Source of the DNA: Zoroaster sp. YZ-2022
Lineage: Eukaryota; Echinodermata; Asteroidea; Forcipulatida; Zoroasteridae
Direction of reading: 5' to 3'
Length of the DNA: 64,000 bases
Assembly: GCA_029582265.1 (NCBI GenBank)
Contig: CM055822.1
Location: 124,001-188,000 of the forward strand
Below the pieces are notes generated by a model. It worked only from the letters and a program-made list of their open reading frames with translations. It was not told the DNA's origin and did no database searches. Position 1 is the stretch's first letter; each line of letters begins with the position of its first letter. Below, one piece after another: positions 32,690-44,519 of the stretch. The translations under genes and the position numbers were made by a program.

Positions 32690-35600
32690 ATATCGACGCT
32701 GTTTGCGTGTACGTTGTGCCATAGCCCAGACTAGCGCCTCATGTTGCGCCTTGCGGCGCGCTATACAATTTTGATTCATTGCAACGTATGGCAAACGTTT
32801 TAAATATTTTACGTTTAGCGTAATTCGACACCTGATGACGTAATCATGACGTCACAGAAAGCAGTTTCGTCAACTTATTTATGTTCTGTTCATGTGTTAA
32901 GTTTGAAGAGCTGTAAATGCTTTGCAAGGATGCCTTTGTTTGCCGGACAGTCGCCGCAGAATTTAAAGTAAACAAAAAAACTAAAAGCTTAAGTGTTTTG
33001 TTAGAACAAATACACGGTATTCGAGTCACCCGGTTCAATCAAATTTTCAACGATGATGTAAATATGCATATATATTGTGCAAGGTTTGTCATCTTTTATA
33101 ATAACTATCAATTTCATATTCAAAAGACATATCAATTTGCGTTAGAAATGTGTTGAATTTGAACACTGTTTGGACGAGAAGTAAAGTAAAGGTCAGAATT
33201 AGGTGGTTTTTGGGTCATATATGACCTCCTCATGATTATAGAAAAAAACAAAATTTGTCAATTATACATCAAATTAAGCTTATGAGAGTATGACCTTTTT
33301 AAAAATTTGTAAAATCGTTACTTCGTGTGCCACTAAATTGAGGACCATTGGCAAGCACATTTATGATAAGTCATTTCACAAAATTACAAGCTATTAATGT
33401 AAGGAATTCAATTGTGTTTTCATTTCTAATATGTCATTTAGTTCTTGAGATATTGGCTGGTTGAACTTGAAAAGTTGTGAGTTTTAAGCAATAAATTAGA
33501 AATTAACAAGTGTGACTTGGAACACTGTTTTTATTTTAAATATTGACACTAACCCAACACATACTTTTCAAAAACCATGCTCGATGATAAATCAACATTA
33601 AAATGCTCCACTCATATGAAAATAGTTTGCCAGGGGTTGTAGGCAGCCAGATCAACCTATTCAGCATTATTATTATGGGCATAAAGTCACAAAGGTTTAT
33701 TTGGCGTGAAGGGGGACTACATGTATAGTAACTGGATTAAAATTGGCTGAAGTTTGCTTGTATGGATATCGGCTAATTAGCCTTTCATTGAAAAACAAGC
33801 TTATAACTTTACTACATATTGATAAAGTTGGAAGAAAACTTTGCATCCGTCTTTTCCCAAATCTTCCCCTGCCCCCCACAAAAAGTAAAATAATTCCCAA
33901 TTCAAACAAAAATTAAATGTAATTATATCCACTAGATCAAATTTGATAATTGCTTGCCACCCAGTGATTTTTTATGGAAAAACCTTTCAATTCTAGATTT
34001 AAATGGAAACCAACATTGTTATTAGAGTCTTGTATAACAATTTATTTAATTGATGGACTGCATGTTTTTATACTGAGGTGATCTTTATTTCATAATATAC
34101 TTCACTTTCAGGTCAAGTTTATAAAAAAGTGTAATGATAAATTGACAATGATGGTGACACTGTAATCAAGCTCTCCCTTATTGTGATTTATGCTTATAAA
34201 TTGTCTTTGTTTTCACCTAATCTGCAAATAATTACAAAATAATTTATAACATTTGAAACAAAATTCTACATTGATTTTACATTTTCAAGGTTGTACACAT
34301 GATTGGCAAAATGTCTGTCCATACTACAGATTTACAACATAAAGATCAGATGCATTTTTGTACATAATTTGTTGAACACTGAAATAATCAAAGAGTTGTG
34401 GGTGCTTGTAAAATTGCTAATAAAAGCAATGAAATATATTTATTTTTAACTTTGTCTGTTGGGTTTCATGACTTGACTTTTGGCCAGTTTACACACTTCC
34501 CTCCCCCACAATCAATTGAAACCACTTTGTTGACTTCCTGTTTTAACATACTTGTAACCAATCTAGAAATGAGTGTACATGGTCTTACATATGGCAAGTA
34601 GGAAATGACTTCAATGTAAATGAGACTAACCATGATCCTTTTGTTGACAAGAAAACCAGAATATATATCTGGATCAAATCTGATAATTGGTTACCTTTTC
34701 ACTTTGTTTATGGGAAAAAACATTTCAATTTTAGATTTAAATGAAATAACATTAGTATTTATCTCTCTTGGTATTAAGTCTTGCACACAAATAAATTTAA
34801 TCTTTATTTATAATATACTTCACTTTCAGGTTGAAGTTTATAACAAAAAATATAATGATAAATTGACAATGGTATTGTACTGTAATCAAGCATCTCCTTA
34901 TTGTGACATGCTTATAAACTGTCTTTGTTTTTCACCTATACCGCAAAATAATTAAAAATTATTTATATAAAATTTGAAAACAAATTATACATTGATTTTA
35001 ACTTTCAAGGTTGTACACATGATTGGCAAAGAATGTCTGTAAAAGATCAGATGCCATTTTGTACCTCAAATTGTTGAACATTGAAATAATCAAAGAGTTG
35101 TATGGGTGCTTGTAAATTGCTAATAAAGCAATAAAATACATATTATTTTTAACTGTCTGTTGGGTTTCCTTGACTTGACTTTTACAGTGGTTACACACTT
35201 CCTCCCCCCACAATCAGGTGAAACCACTTTGTTGACCTGTTTATATCCCATGTACTTGTAAACCAATCTAGAAATGAAATTGTACATGGTCTTACACATG
35301 CAACACAGTGAAATGACTTCAGTGTAAATGAACCCAACCATGAGTCCTTTGTTGACAAGAAAACAGAATATATTCCCTGGATCAAAATCTGATAATTAGT
35401 TTGCCCTTTCGCTTTGTTTATGGAATAACCTTTCAATTTTTAAATTTAAATAAAGCCAACATTGGTATTTATCTCTTGGTATTAAGAAGTCTTGTTAAAA
35501 ATAGAATTTAATCTTTATTTATAATATACTTTACTTTCAGAGTTAAGTTTTATAACAAAATATAATGATAAATTGACCTAATGATAGTGACTTACTGTAA

Positions 35601-37961
35601 TAATCAAGCATCTCACTTATTGACATAAACTTATAAACTGTGCTTTTTTTTCACCTACTGCAAATAATTTTAAAAAAATAATGTATAAAATTTGAAAACA
35701 AATTCTACATTGATTTACATTTCAAAGGTTGTACACATGATTGGCAAAATGTCTGTGGCTGCATCCATACACAGGTTACAACCTAAAAGATCAGATATGC
35801 CATTTGTACATAAATTGTTGAACATTGAAAATAATCAAAAGAGTTGTATGGATGTGTAAATTGCTAATAAAGCAATGAAATACCTATTTGTTTTAACTGG
35901 CTGTCTGTTAGGTTTCATAACTTTGACTTTTGTGGTTTTACCCTTCCCTCCCCCACAATTGAAACCACTTTGTTGACCTGTTTAACTAATTGTAAACAAT
36001 CTAGAAATGAGTATAACATAGTCTTACACATGTAACAAGTAGAAATGACTTCAGGTAAAAATAGACAACCATGATCCCTTTGTTGATAAGAAAACAGAAT
36101 CAACCTGCATTTATAATAAATGTGCACGCTCTGTTATGTACGATTTAGTGAGCAGAGTTCAGAATGGGCGACATTCAGGGTTGTCATTGGAATCGGTAAT
36201 TTTAGAATAAAATGTCTGCCCCTCCCCCAAGTTCTTGGTGATGGCATGTACTGCCACTGGTGATGAACAACGCATTTGGGTTTTTTTCTAAAATGCTCTT
36301 TGGTCTATCATTGCAGCACTATAGAATCCAGAGAACTAGGGAAGGGAGGGGCAAACAAAGCAATATCAAAGTATAATAAAGGGGCCCAAAAATACAATTC
36401 CCATTGACTGACGACTGGTACTTCATTTGTCGAAAATCACCCAAACATCAATTCTGCATAGCTGAAAGTTACCAAATGTTTCTGTCCTTTCTAAAAAAAA
36501 AAGATTTAAGATTGAAAATAGGGGTAATGAGGCTTAGATTTAAATAAATGTTGTTTAACTGACATGGATTGGAAAATTGTGGTTATCGAATACACCCCTT
36601 CTCTTGGACTAAAACCAGTGCTGGCTATAGCAAAAAATAATAACAAATTATACTAAACTTCAGTTGATTTTTTTTGTAATAAACAACCATTAATACTAAA
36701 CAAATGTGTTCATCATTAGTATGAAGACCCTTCTCAAACGATCTGTTAACATAAGACGTTAAACCATACCAAGATTGTTGATGACTTGAACAGTTACGAT
36801 ACTGCATTTGGGATGTTGGTGTCAACGCCGTGTTGGGGTACTGCTATTGCAATGCTGAACTCAGTCTGAGCCGCATGTGATACATCAGAGTCAACATGCT
36901 GTAACAAATGGATTAAGTTTTATGGAAGTACATGGAATAAAGTATTTGAAATTTCTGAGAAGTTCTAATTTATGTGAATGAGGAAAATAATATGTCGCAG
37001 TGAACATGCTGTAAAAAATAATAGGAAAGTTTATAAACACATGGACCAAGAATGAAAGTATTTGAAAATTCAGAAGTTCTAATTTATAGGGAATGGGGAG
37101 AAATAGTGTATAATAATTTTAGATTAGCTGGACCATTGTTAAGAAATTGAAAAGGGCATTGGTTTGTTTTTCAAAAATTACACACAATTATTCTTGACAA
37201 TGTGTAATAAATTTAAAGAAATGTTCTCTTTGAAACTCTCATCAAAAGAAAGGTATTTTAAGGAAATTGCAGAGTCTCATATACTCATATAATTTCATGT
37301 GATTGTGATTGTAGTGATGTCTGAGAGAGAGCCTCGAGAACAGGACCTAAAGTTACATGTATTGTGTCATGAATAGCAGCGCATTTTTCTGTGAAATAAT
37401 AATTGTCTATGTAAGTTTATTTGTATCTGAGAAGGAGTACAAAAATTAAGGAAAAGTGCAGTAAACAATCCTTCAAATATGACTACTTATTTAATTTGTG
37501 CACAAACTGAAGATTTTTGGAGAAAACAAAAGGTATTACAAAATATATGGCATAAAATTTCTACTGAATAATTACCATAACCTTAACAACTGAATTTTCC
37601 TATCCTTATTTATATTCTAAATACGTATTTTAGGTGACATCTGTTCATATTTTTGTTGGTTGTTTACTGTCCAAAAGTATATTCACGTAGGACTAACTAA
37701 CGTTAGTCATGTTAGTTAAACAGAGCACAAATGCAACGACGAATGGACAGCTTAAAAAATAGTTTTCTTGTATAAAACACGAAGATAAATACAGGAATCC
37801 TCTTAAAAAGTAATTTCAAGAGATACTTACTCTTTTTATGTTGTGTGCTGTTGGCGATCATTTTTACAGCCTGAAAATGACGTCCTGGCCATGGCACCAC
37901 ACACGCAAACAGCGTCGACATCGACTGCACATGCAGCTCCATTGCAACCAAATATCGTGTA
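32690..37961 (+). mobile_element. Module B, copy 1: TIR-bounded ~5.3-kb repeat
   Basis: Starts with ATATCGACGCTGTTTGCGTG and ends with its inverted counterpart (CACGCAAACAGCGTCGAC at about 37902-37919), then CCATTGCAACC...ATCGTGTA. The outermost bases of the left end are missing in this copy. Internal order: CRE-like motif segment, a 33 kb segment, three ~700-bp tandem units and a unique right part. The same order is found in 37965-44061. No transposase is recognisable, so it would be non-autonomous if it is a DNA transposon. Confidence 0.6.
33990..36110 (+). repeat. ~700-bp tandem repeat, three units (module B copy 1)
   Basis: AGATTTAAATG...GTATTTATCTC recurs at about 33995, 34731 and 35435. 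Each unit contains CTTCACTTTCAGG, GGTTGTACACATGATTGGCAAA, GCTAATAAAGCAATGAAATA and ACCACTTTGTTGACCTGTTT. Units differ mainly by short indels. Confidence 0.85.
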
Positions 37962-38014
37962 ATGCACGATATTTGGTCTAATGAATCCACATGCACAAAA
38001 TGGTGATATCGACG
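37913..38014. repeat. Palindromic junction between module B copies 1 and 2
   Basis: The left arm ends ...CCAAATATCGTGTA at 37961 and the right arm starts CACGATATTTGG at 37965, separated by ATG. Outward, GCACATGCAG and CACATGCAC, then CGTCGACATCGAC and GATATCGACG, remain paired. The arms are the right end of one module and the left end of the next. Confidence 0.75.
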
Positions 38015-39027
38015 CCGCTCGCGCTGTGCCGCATAGCCCAGACTGAACTAGCAGCACCGTATTGCGCGCTTGCGGCGCTATGCGATTAAATTGATTCTTT
38101 CATGCAACGTATGAAACGTTTTAAATATTTTACTTTTGGCGTAAATTCGACACCTGATGACGTAATCGCTGACGTCCTGAAAACGGTTTCGTCTGCTTGA
38201 TATATTTCTGTTTATGTGTTAGTTTGAAGGCTGCCTTAATATATGCTTACAAGGATACCTTTGTTGCCGGACAGTCGCCACTGAGAAAAAGTAAACAAAA
38301 ACAGTACAAAACTAGGCTTAAGTGTTTGTTAAGAACAAACACACGGATTGTTCGAGAGTCTACTTCTTCGGTTCAATCAAATTATCATCGATGATGTCAA
38401 TATCATGTGCAAGGGTTTATCATCTTTTATAATAACAATATGAATTTCATATTCAAAAGACATATCAATTTTGCGTTGGGGTTTGTTGAATTTGAACTTC
38501 CTGTTTGGACAAGGAAGTAAAGGTTACGATAGGTGGTTTGAAGGTCATATATGACCTCTTATAGATTATCAAGAAAAAATAAACAAATTTGTCAACTTAT
38601 ACATTAAATTGAAACTGTGAGATATGACCTTTTAAAAATTTGTAAAAATCGTTGACCTATTCGTGCCACTAATTGGACCATTGGCAAGCATTTATGGTAA
38701 TCCTTCATTTCACAAGAATTACAAACTATTATGTAATGTGAGAATTCAATTGTGTTTTGTTTTCTAATAGGTTCATTTGGTTCTTGAGATATTGGCTGTT
38801 GAACTTGGGGAAAATGTTGTGAAGTTTTAAAAGCAGTAAATTAGAAATTAACAAATTGTGACTTGGAACACAATGTTTTTTTATTTTAAATATTGATTTA
38901 GCCCAACATGCTTTTCAAAAAAAAAACCATATGCTAGATGATTAAATCAACATTAAAAATCACTCATATGAAAATAGTTTGCCAGGGGTTGTGAGTGTAG
39001 CAGCCAGATCCAACCTATTCAACGTTA

Positions 39028-39868
39028 GGCCAAATAAAAAAAATTAGATTTGAGTGCCTCCAGTGAAAAGAAAATATTTGAAGGGGGTCGATCGGTCAGA
39101 GTTTTTTTTTTTTCTCTCCTTGACTGTCATTTAAGATTAAAATGGTGGAACTGAAACCACATACCAAATGTTTTTCATTTGTATACCTATCAGCAAGGAA
39201 TTTTGCTTTAAGGATAACAAAGTATCCCCAAAAAGCAGTTTTGTTGTACTTTTCGCTGTATGATTGACACAACAAATTCATCATATTGCGTACATATAGC
39301 ATGCAACATGTGAACATGTGGTGGCCATTCGATTTGAAAAACGTGTGAATCGAGTCGCCAATCGATTTGACACACGTACAGTGCAGGAGCCAGTGCACAA
39401 CGATGTGAGGGGCCATTTGATTTGAAACATGTAGATTGAGGTCGCAATCGTTCGACGCACACAAACAGTGCGCGAAGCCAGTGGAAAAGCATGCGAGGGG
39501 ACCATTCGATTGGAAAATGGCGATGGCAGATTTGAAGGTCATAATCGTTGGCACACCGTGTGTGTGCGAATTACGTGCAGTGCACCATGTGAGGGCCGGG
39601 GCCATTCGATTTGAAAACAATTAGATTGAGTCTTGGGTGCCGGTAAATTTACCGGAAAAAAATGTGGAAAATTTCACAAATCAAACGTATTATGTTTTAT
39701 ACAAAAGAGAAAATTGGTAAGTTTCATTAATAAATAGGCCTATGAATGACAGCAGGAAAAAAAGGGGAAAAAAAGAAAAAAAAAAAAAAAAAAACAAACC
39801 CGAGATTTTCAGCAGCACCTTTAAGGTCGGTCGGTCGTGGAAGACAACTCAACATCTTTTTTTTGGCC
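39028..39868. mobile_element. Harbinger-like MITE, 841 bp, TTA target duplication
   Basis: Begins GGCCAAATAAAAAAAA and ends TTTTTTTTGGCC, flanked by TTA at 39025-39027 and 39869-39871. Copy 1 (about 33660) and the partial copy at 58685 show the empty site (CAGCGTTATTATGGGCATAAAG). A 3-bp TTA duplication is the signature of PIF/Harbinger elements. No transposase is inside. Confidence 0.75.
39323..39690. repeat. ~90-bp tandem repeat inside the MITE, four units
   Basis: GGCCATTCGATTTGAAAA-like starts at about 39323, 39411, 39500 and 39600. The units keep a long frame open on the minus strand (39096-39620), which is a by-product of repeat periodicity rather than a supported gene. Confidence 0.75.
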
Positions 39869-40269
39869 TTATATAAACATAAAGTCACAAAGTTGATTTA
39901 GGATGAAAGAGGACTACATGTATAGTAACTGGATTAAACTTGGCTGCAAATTTTAGAAAGGCAGGAAGTGTGGGTTAAATTGGTTTGGGTGGGTTTGAAG
40001 GCACTGAGGCATGGAGAGACCATATAATATGTTCCCCTTTCCTTTCCTTCAGCTAATTAGCCTTTCATTAGAAAACAAACATAACTACTACATGATAAAG
40101 TTGGGAAAAAAGCTTGCATCCGTGCTTTCTCCATCTTCCACTGCCCCCCGCAGAAGAGTTTTTTTGTCAAAAAGTAGAATAATTCCCAATTCAAACAAAT
40201 TAAATGTAATTATATTCACTGGATCAAATCTGATAATTGGTTGCCCCTTTTCACTTTGTTTATGGAGAA

Positions 40270-42290
40270 AACCTTTCAATTTTAGATTTAAATGAAACCA
40301 ACATTGGTATTTATCTCTTGGTATTAAGTCTTGTACAAAAATAAGTTTAATCTTTATTTATAATATACTTCACTTTCAGGTTCAGTTTATAACAAAAATA
40401 TAATGATAAATTGACAATGATGTTGACATTGTAATCAAGCATCTCCTTATTGTGACATTAACTTATAAACTGTCTTTGTTTTTTCACCTATACTGCCAAA
40501 TAATTAAATATAATGTATAAAATTTGAAAACAAATTCTACATTGATTTTACATTTCAAGGTTGTACACATGATTGGCAAATGTCTGTAGCTGCATCCATA
40601 CTACAGAATTACAACCTAAAGATCAGATGCCATTTGTACATAAATTGTTAGACATTGAAATAATCAAAAGTTGTATGGGTGCTTGTAAATTGCTAATAAA
40701 GCAATGAAATACATATTTATTTTAACTGTTGGGTTTCATGACTTGACTTTTGTGGTTTTACACTTCCCTCCCCACAATCAGGTGAAACCACTTTGTTGAC
40801 CTGTTTAAACCCACTTTGTAAACCAATCTAGAAATGAGTGTACATGGTCTTAACATGTAACAAGTGAAATGACTTCAGTGTAAATGAACCCAACCATGAT
40901 CGCTTTGTTGACAAGAAAACAGAATATATATCCACTGGATCAAATCTGATAATTGGTTGCCATTTTCACTTTGTTTATGGAAAAAACCTTCAATTTTAGA
41001 TTTAAATGAAGCCAACATTGGTATTTATCTCTTGGCATTAAGTCTTGTACAAAAATAAATTTAATCATTGTTATAATATACTTCACTTTCAGGTTAAGTT
41101 TACAACAAAAATATATGATAAATTGACAATGATAGTGACACTGTTCAAGCATCTCCTTATTGTGACATGCTTATAAACTGTCTTTGTTTTCACCTATACC
41201 GCAAATAATTAAAAAATTGTTATAAAATTTTGAAAACAAATTATACATTGATTTTTTTCAAGGCTGTACACATGATTTAAAAAATGTCTGTAAAGATCAG
41301 ATGCCATTTTGTACAAATTGTTAGCGAACATTGAAATAATCAAAGGGTTGTATGGGTGCTTGTAATGGGCTAATAAAGCAATGAAATACATATTTATTTT
41401 AACTGTCTGTTGGGTTTCATGACTTGTTTTGAATTTACACCCTCCCCCACAATCAAATTGAAACCATTTTGCTGACCTGTTTAACCTACTTGTAACCAAT
41501 CTAGAAATGATGTACATGGTCAAAATGAGTGTACATGGTCTTACACATGTTAAAACAAGTGAAAGCTTTCCAGTGTAATGAATTAACCATGATCCTTTGT
41601 TGACAAGAAAACAGTATATATCCACTGGATCAAATCTGATAATTGGATGCCATTTTCACTGTTTTACATGGAAAAAAACCTTTCAATTTTAGATTTAAAT
41701 GAAGCCAACATTGGTATTTATCTCTTGGTATTAAGTCTTGTACAAAAATAAATTTAATCTTTATTTATAATATACTTCACTTTCAGGTTAAGTTTATAAC
41801 AAAAAATATAATGATAAATTGACAATGATAGTAGTGACACTGTAAAACATCTCCTTATTGTGAACATGCTTATAAACTGTCTTTTGTTTTCACCTATACC
41901 AAATAAATTAAAAAATTATTTATAAAATTTGAAACAAATTATACATTGATTTTAACTTTTCAAGGTTGTACACATGATTGGCAAAATGTCTGTAAAGATC
42001 AGATGCCATTTTGTACATAAATTGTTAGACATTGAAATAATCAAAGAGTTGTATGGATGCTTGTAAATTGCTAATAAAGCAATGAAATACATATTTATTT
42101 TAACTGTCTGTTGGGTTTCATAACTTGACTTTTGTGGTTAACACTTCCTCCCCACAATTGAAACCACTTTGTTGACCTGTTTAACCTAATTGTAAACAAT
42201 CTAGAAATGAGTGTACATGGTCTTACACATGTAACAAGTGAAATGACTTCAGTGTAATGAACCCAATCATGATCCTTTGTTGATGAAAAC
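40270..42290 (+). repeat. ~700-bp tandem repeat, three units (module B copy 2)
   Basis: The same unit as 33990-36110, with starts at about 40278, 40991 and 41686. The third unit is followed, as in copy 1, by CAACCTGCATTTATAA and the unique right part. Confidence 0.85.
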
Positions 42291-43422
42291 AGAATCAACC
42301 TGCATTTATAAAAATGTACACGCTCTGTATGTACGATTTAGCGACAGTTCAGAATGGGTGATATTCAGGGGTTGTCATTGGAATCGGTAATTTAGAATAA
42401 AATGTCGCCCGCTCCCCCAAGTTCTTGGGTGATGGCATACTGCCACTGGTGATGAACCCAAGCGTACATTTGGTTTTTTTCTAAAATTCTTTGGTCTATC
42501 ATTGTAGCACTATAGAATCCAAGAACTAGGGAAGGAGGGAAACAAACAATAAAAAGTATATAAGGGGCCCAAATTACCAATTCCATTGACTGACGACTGG
42601 TGCTTCATTATGTAAAATACCCAGCATCAATTCTGCATAGCTGAGTTGCAAGATGTTTCTGTCCTTTCTAAAAAAGATTTAAGATTGAAAATAGGAGTAA
42701 GGGCTTAGATTTAAATAAATGTTGTTTAACTGACATGGATTGGGAAAAAGGTGGTTTATCAGATACCCCTTTTCTTGGACTGAAATGCCAGTACTGCTAT
42801 AGCAAAAATAATAACAAATTATACTAACGGTAATAAACAACCATTAAAACTAAATGAAATGTTCATCATTGATGAAGACCCTTCTCAAACGATCTGTTAA
42901 CATAAGACGTTAAACCATACCAAGATTGTTGATGACTTGAACAGTTACGATACTGCATCTGGATATTAACGCCGTGGTAAACACTGTTGGCTGGAACTCA
43001 GTCTGAGCCATGATACATCGGAGTCAACATGCTGTAACAAATAATAGTTTTTTTATGGAAGTACATGGAATAAAGTATTTGATATTTCTGAAGTTCTAAT
43101 TTATGTGAATGAGGAAAATAATATGTCACAGTGCATGCTGTAAAAAAATAATAGGAAGGTTTTATAAGTACATGGACCAAGAATAAAGTATTTGAAAGAG
43201 AAGTTCTAATTTACGGGAATGGGGAAAGTGTATAATTTTAGAGTAGCTGGACCATTGAAGAATTGAAAAGGGCATTGGTTTTGTTTCAAAATTGTACCAA
43301 TTATTCTTGACAATGTGTAATAAATTAAAGAAATGTTCTCGCAAAACTCTCAAAAAGAAAGGTATTTAAGGTACGGGAGTCTCATATACTCATATAATTT
43401 CCCATGTGATTGTGATGTGGTG

Positions 43423-43512
43423 ATGTCTGAGGAGGCCTCGAGGGAGCAGGACCTACAAGTACATGTATTGTGTCATGAATATTGTGCATTTTCCTGTGAA
43501 ATAATTGTCTAT
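43423..43512 (+). CDS. Candidate short exon in module B copy 2
   Basis: Unknown protein. An ATG opens exactly 30 codons (MSEEASREQD, then LQVHVLCHEYC and ending EIIVY) that run into a consensus splice donor TAT|GTAAGT, phase 0. In copy 1 (about 37318-37410) the ATG, the first 19 codons with substitutions and the GTAAGT are kept, but a TAG interrupts the frame. Conservation of ATG and donor in both copies is suggestive. No promoter or following exon was identified, and chance remains possible for so short a frame. Confidence 0.25.
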
Positions 43513-44015
43513 GTAAGTTTATTTGTCTGAAGGGTACAAAAATTAAGGAAAAGTGCAGTAAACATCGCTGAGCTACTTATTTAATTTGTGCACAAACTGA
43601 AGATTTTTGGAGAAAACAAAATTACAAAATATATAATAAAATTTCTACTGAATAATTGCCATAACCCTTAACAACTGAATTTTCTATCCTTATTTATATT
43701 CTAAATACATTTGGTGACATCTGTTCATATTAATTTGTTGGTTAATAGTTGTTTACTGTCCAAAGTATGTTCCCAATGCACGTAGGCCTAACTAACGTTG
43801 GTCATGTTGGTTTTAAGCAGGCACAATGCATGCAACGACAGCGAATGGACAGCTTAAAAAAAATGTTTTTCTTGTATAAAACACGAAGATAAATACCGGA
43901 AATCCTCTGAAAAGCAACTTCAAAATACTTACTCTTTTTATGACCGTGTACTGTTGGCGATCCATTTTACAGCCTAAAATGACGTCTGGGGCCATGGCCC
44001 CACAGACAAACAACG

Positions 44016-44108
44016 CGATATCGATTGTACATGCAGCTCCATTGTAACCAAACATCGTGTACTACACGATATTTAGTTACAATGGATCTCCATGTACAAT
44101 CGATATCG
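44016..44108. repeat. 93-bp palindrome at the end of module B copy 2
   Basis: Arms 44016-44061 and 44063-44108 pair at 42 of 46 positions around a single C at 44062. The outer ends are CGATATCG and the centre is CGTGTACTACACG. It joins the right end of copy 2 to the left end of a third, chimeric copy. Confidence 0.9.
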
Positions 44109-44405
44109 ACGCATTGCGTATGGCCGTTGTGCCCATAACCCAGACTGGCGCATGTTGAGCCTTGCGGCGCAAAACGATCTTTAATTTATTCATGCAACGT
44201 TTAATTTATTCATGCAACGTATATGAAACGTTTTAAATATTTTTTTCTTTTAGCGTAATTCGACACCTGATGACGTAATCATGACGTCACATAAAACGGT
44301 TTCGTCTGCTTGATATGTTCTGTTCATGTGTTAAGTTTGAAGGCTGTAGAGTAATGCTTTTGCAAGGATGCACCTTTGTTGCCGGACAGTCGCCACTGAG
44401 ATTGA
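44063..44405 (+). mobile_element. Module B left end, third (chimeric) copy
   Basis: Matches the first ~340 bases of copies 1 and 2 (TTGCGGCGC, the CRE-like motif TGACGTAATCATGACGTCAC at 44271-44290, GCCGGACAGTCGCCACTGAG) and then breaks off at an A-tract into hairpins and satellite. It contains a 20-bp direct duplication, TTTAATTTATTCATGCAACG, at 44181-44220. Confidence 0.6.
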
Positions 44406-44437
44406 AGTAAAAAAAAAAAAAACAGTACAAAAACAAT

Positions 44438-44500
44438 GGTGTTCTCGCTGCGCGTTCGAACACCTAACTAGAAATTCAGAGTTTGTCTCGACACAAACTC
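44438..44500. repeat. Pair of hairpins preceding the satellite array
   Basis: Hairpin 1: GGTGTTC...GAACACC (44438-44464). Hairpin 2: GAGTTTGT-CTCGAC-ACAAACTC (44479-44500). They are followed by AAGGTGTTCAGGAGG, whose GGTGTTC can also pair with the right arm of hairpin 1. The same pair occurs at 50359-50424. Confidence 0.75.
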
Positions 44501-44519
44501 AAGGTGTTCAGGAGGATGT

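Larger units (their letters stand above)
37965..44061 (+). mobile_element. Module B, copy 2: TIR-bounded, with nested MITE
   Basis: Repeats the order of copy 1 in direct orientation: terminal repeat, CRE-like segment (38155), tandem ~700-bp units (40270-42290), right part and inverted terminal repeat. It is longer because an 841-bp MITE is inserted at 39028-39868. Terminal arms pair with the adjacent copies, forming palindromes on both sides. Confidence 0.65.

Noticed and set aside
32533..32724. 63-codon frame with coding-like composition
   Set aside because: Its 3' end is module B terminal repeat sequence, and no homologue or splice site could be named.
39096..39620. 174-codon minus-strand open frame
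   Set aside because: It lies within the tandem ~90-bp units of the MITE. Its repetitive content follows the DNA repeat and it has no domain or splice context.
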